DNA of 64,000 bases from Pseudomonas sp. NBRC 111124 (GTDB lineage: Bacteria > Pseudomonadota > Gammaproteobacteria > Pseudomonadales > Pseudomonadaceae): assembly GCF_001320245.1 (NCBI RefSeq), contig NZ_BCBA01000002.1:124001-188000 (forward strand). The letters are read 5' to 3'. The translations under genes were made by a program, and so were the position numbers. Shown piece by piece: positions 62,426 to 64,000 of the stretch (position 1 is the stretch's first letter; every line of letters starts with the position of its first letter). Under the pieces are notes generated by a model, which did no database searches, was not told the DNA's origin, and was given only the letters and a program-made list of their open reading frames with translations.

Positions 62426-63547
62426 TTAACGGATGAACACCTGCGGCGTAGTGGTGGACATGTCCCCCCCAGGCAACTTGATGTTCTTCACTTTCTCCAG
62501 CGTCTCGGGGTTGAACACCGCCAGGTCGTTGAAGGTGCCGCCCAGGTACAACTTCTCGCCCTTCTTGTCGAAGGTCACGCAGTAATAGGTGTGCTCCAGA
62601 TTAGCCGCCTTGATCAGCTTGCGCTGCTTGATGTCGTACTTGGCCAGGCGGTTGAGCACGCCGTAGATCTGGTTCGGGTCCTTTGGTGAGCGCAGGCCGG
62701 TGAAGTAGAGCTCGGTCAGGTCGGCGAACTCCTGGGTGTGGGTCTTGCCGGTCTTGAGGTCGACGCTCAGGTAGCCATACAGCGGCTGCGCCTCGTTCGG
62801 GTCTTGCTTGGCATCCTTGAACCTGGCGATGGTGTAAAGCATCGAGAACTCGTGGCGCGGGCTCTGGTGCGGCCAGAAGTACAGCACATCCGGGGCGCTG
62901 TAGCCCTTGCGGTTCCAATTGCGCAGCGGCAGGGCCACGGTGTATTTGCCGGTCTTCACGTCCATCTTGTAGATGTCGGGCCCGGCAACGTACAGGCTGC
63001 CGTCGTCGGCCGCTCGCATCAGGTACACCTGCCGCGGCATCGGGAAGGTCCGCACCGGCTTGGCCTCCAGGCCGTCGGCGGTGTTGTACACCTCAAGGCG
63101 CGGCGGCTTGACCACGTAGTGGTCGTTCAGGCGCTGGGTCGGGTTGACCGTGGCGTACACCTCTTTGCCATCCGGGCTGAGGGCAAAGGAGTACATCGAC
63201 TTGCCGACTTCACCGGGCACGCTGGACAGGTTGGCGTGAAAGGTGGTCTTGCAGGTGTCCAGGTCGATGCCGTAGATGTCGGCATAGTGGTTGTTGAGCA
63301 CGTAGGCGGTACGGTTGTCCGGCGCCATCATTGCGGTGCCGGGGCCGAACCTGTCGGGCATCTGGCAGCTCTTGTACAGCGTGTCGCTGGCCACGTCGAT
63401 GACGTGCAGGTTGTTCGGGTAGTTGGTGGTGATCAAGTATTCCTGGCCAGCCTTGAGGGCCGGCCCGGCATCATCGGCCTGTACCGCCCAGGCGCAGGCC
63501 GTGGCGGCGATGGTCAGCGCGAGTTGCGCGCAGCGTCCAGCTTTCAT
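62426..63547 (-). CDS. qhpB: Quinohemoprotein amine dehydrogenase beta subunit
   Basis: 373 residues: signal peptide (ALTIAATACAWAVQA) and a seven-bladed beta-propeller with repeated blades (NNLHVIDVASDTLYKSCQMPD, YSFALSPDGKEVYATVNP, YCVTFDKKGEKLYLGGTFNDLAVFNPETLEKVKNI). It is the ~40-kDa propeller subunit of the periplasmic enzyme that oxidises primary amines to aldehydes. Start 63547 has AAGGGG at 7 nt. It follows qhpC by 32 bp in the qhpD-C-B order. Confidence 0.9.
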   Translation of the reverse strand: MKAGRCAQLALTIAATACAWAVQADDAGPALKAGQEYLITTNYPNNLHVIDVASDTLYKSCQMPDRFGPGTAMMAPDNRTAYVLNNHYADIYGIDLDTCKTTFHANLSSVPGEVGKSMYSFALSPDGKEVYATVNPTQRLNDHYVVKPPRLEVYNTADGLEAKPVRTFPMPRQVYLMRAADDGSLYVAGPDIYKMDVKTGKYTVALPLRNWNRKGYSAPDVLYFWPHQSPRHEFSMLYTIARFKDAKQDPNEAQPLYGYLSVDLKTGKTHTQEFADLTELYFTGLRSPKDPNQIYGVLNRLAKYDIKQRKLIKAANLEHTYYCVTFDKKGEKLYLGGTFNDLAVFNPETLEKVKNIKLPGGDMSTTTPQVFIR

Positions 63548-63579
63548 GCGGTTTCCCCTTGTCATGCTTGTTGGGCCGG

Positions 63580-63903
63580 TCACTTGTCTTTCGGGAACAC
63601 GGTGCCGAGGTTGCGCCAGTCTTCCTGGGAGTTGTTCGCCTGGGCGTTCCAGTCCTGGTAGGTGCTCATCATGTCCGGCACCTGGGCCGGCCACCAGCAA
63701 GGGTCGGAACAGCCATACAGGTCGGCCTCCATCGGCTGGCACAGCGAGCTGACGCCACCAAAGGCGTCCACTTCCCAACCCGGGTCGGTGGTGGCGGTGC
63801 AGCCGGCCACCGCGCTCATGGCCATGACTTCTTCGACGCGGTCTTCGGCGGCGGCCTGCTCGAGGATGCGCGCCTTGTTGTTCAGGGGCTTCAAGTGCTT
63901 CAT
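63580..63903 (-). CDS. qhpC: Quinohemoprotein amine dehydrogenase gamma subunit (CTQ-bearing)
   Basis: 107 residues: a 28-residue leader plus a 79-residue mature chain. In mature numbering the expected crosslink partners are all present: Cys37-Trp43 (cysteine tryptophylquinone) and thioethers Cys7-Glu16, Cys27-Asp33, Cys41-Asp49 (precursor C65-W71, C35-E44, C55-D61, C69-D77). This is the catalytic subunit, modified before export by a radical-SAM enzyme (QhpD). Its ATG begins one base after the qhpD stop. Confidence 0.94.
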   Translation of the reverse strand: MKHLKPLNNKARILEQAAAEDRVEEVMAMSAVAGCTATTDPGWEVDAFGGVSSLCQPMEADLYGCSDPCWWPAQVPDMMSTYQDWNAQANNSQEDWRNLGTVFPKDK

Positions 63904-63904
63904 G

Positions 63905-64000
63905 TCAGTGGCCCTTGCGCGGGGTGATGTAGCGGTCGATGAAGGCCGGGTTGGCGGCCATGATGCGGCTGTAGACTTCGATGCCGAAGTCGACCCAGTC
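63905..64000 (-). CDS. qhpD: C-terminal end of QhpD-like radical SAM maturase (truncated by window)
   Basis: The last 31 codons of a gene, [20 protein letters not shown] then [11 protein letters not shown] and a TGA, open to the window edge. The identity rests mainly on the qhpD-qhpC-qhpB order known for this operon; QhpD forms the thioether crosslinks of the gamma subunit. The sequence itself is too short to prove it. Confidence 0.6.
   Translation of the reverse strand, partial: DWVDFGIEVYSRIMAANPAFIDRYITPRKGH

Overview
The window looks like chromosomal DNA of a Pseudomonas of the P. putida group. It is GC-rich and carries pairs of the short palindromic REP element typical of P. putida. Its gene content (quinohemoprotein amine dehydrogenase, a Pea-like exopolysaccharide locus beside a serine dehydratase/LysR pair, an RND pump with its own two-component system) fits that group. 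There is no rRNA, tRNA, CRISPR array or complete insertion sequence.

Layout. 1-6.3 kb: end of a PuuB-like oxidoreductase, a RelE/HigA-type toxin-antitoxin pair, a DUF3313 lipoprotein, two tandem DUF1842 proteins, L-serine dehydratase and a divergent LysR regulator. 6.3-31.2 kb: a large exopolysaccharide (EPS) locus. Left arm (minus strand): GMC oxidoreductase with a tiny Tat protein, acyltransferases, glycosyltransferases, a VirK/YbjX protein, a WecG/TagA enzyme, the priming sugar transferase and a phosphoethanolamine transferase. Middle (plus strand): Wzy-like polymerase, glycoside hydrolase and GalE. Right arm (minus strand): Wza-like exporter, outer-membrane barrel, Wzz and tyrosine kinase. 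Upstream of wza lie a previously hidden 58-residue protein with a VPLPA/PEP-CTERM-like tail, a GT61 enzyme and an acetyltransferase. 31.6-35.2 kb: a large LRR effector-like gene split by an in-frame amber codon. 35.2-44.7 kb: a GGDEF-EAL protein, GapN-like dehydrogenase, VOC protein, orphan Rhs fragment, a protein of unknown function, Fe-alcohol dehydrogenase, threonine deaminase (ilvA) with an unannotated isoleucine attenuator, and a PACE transporter.

45.0-53.4 kb holds wecB, an NfrB-like glycosyltransferase with MshEN c-di-GMP-binding motifs, an NfrA-like outer-membrane protein, a DUF4434 protein and a diguanylate cyclase. This matches the parts list of the E. coli N4-glycan-receptor (NGR) system gathered at one locus. 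53.4-59.9 kb: sensor kinase and response regulator divergent from an RND adaptor and pump. 59.9-64 kb: mobA, an acyl-CoA synthetase and the qhpDCB end of a quinohemoprotein amine dehydrogenase operon, with all CTQ and thioether-forming residues of the gamma subunit present.

The window therefore carries two separate polysaccharide machines. One is a Wzx/Wzy-type locus (no flippase visible) with PEP-CTERM-like trappings. The other is a synthase-type, c-di-GMP-gated NGR-like system. Functions come from sequence recognition only; no database search was run.
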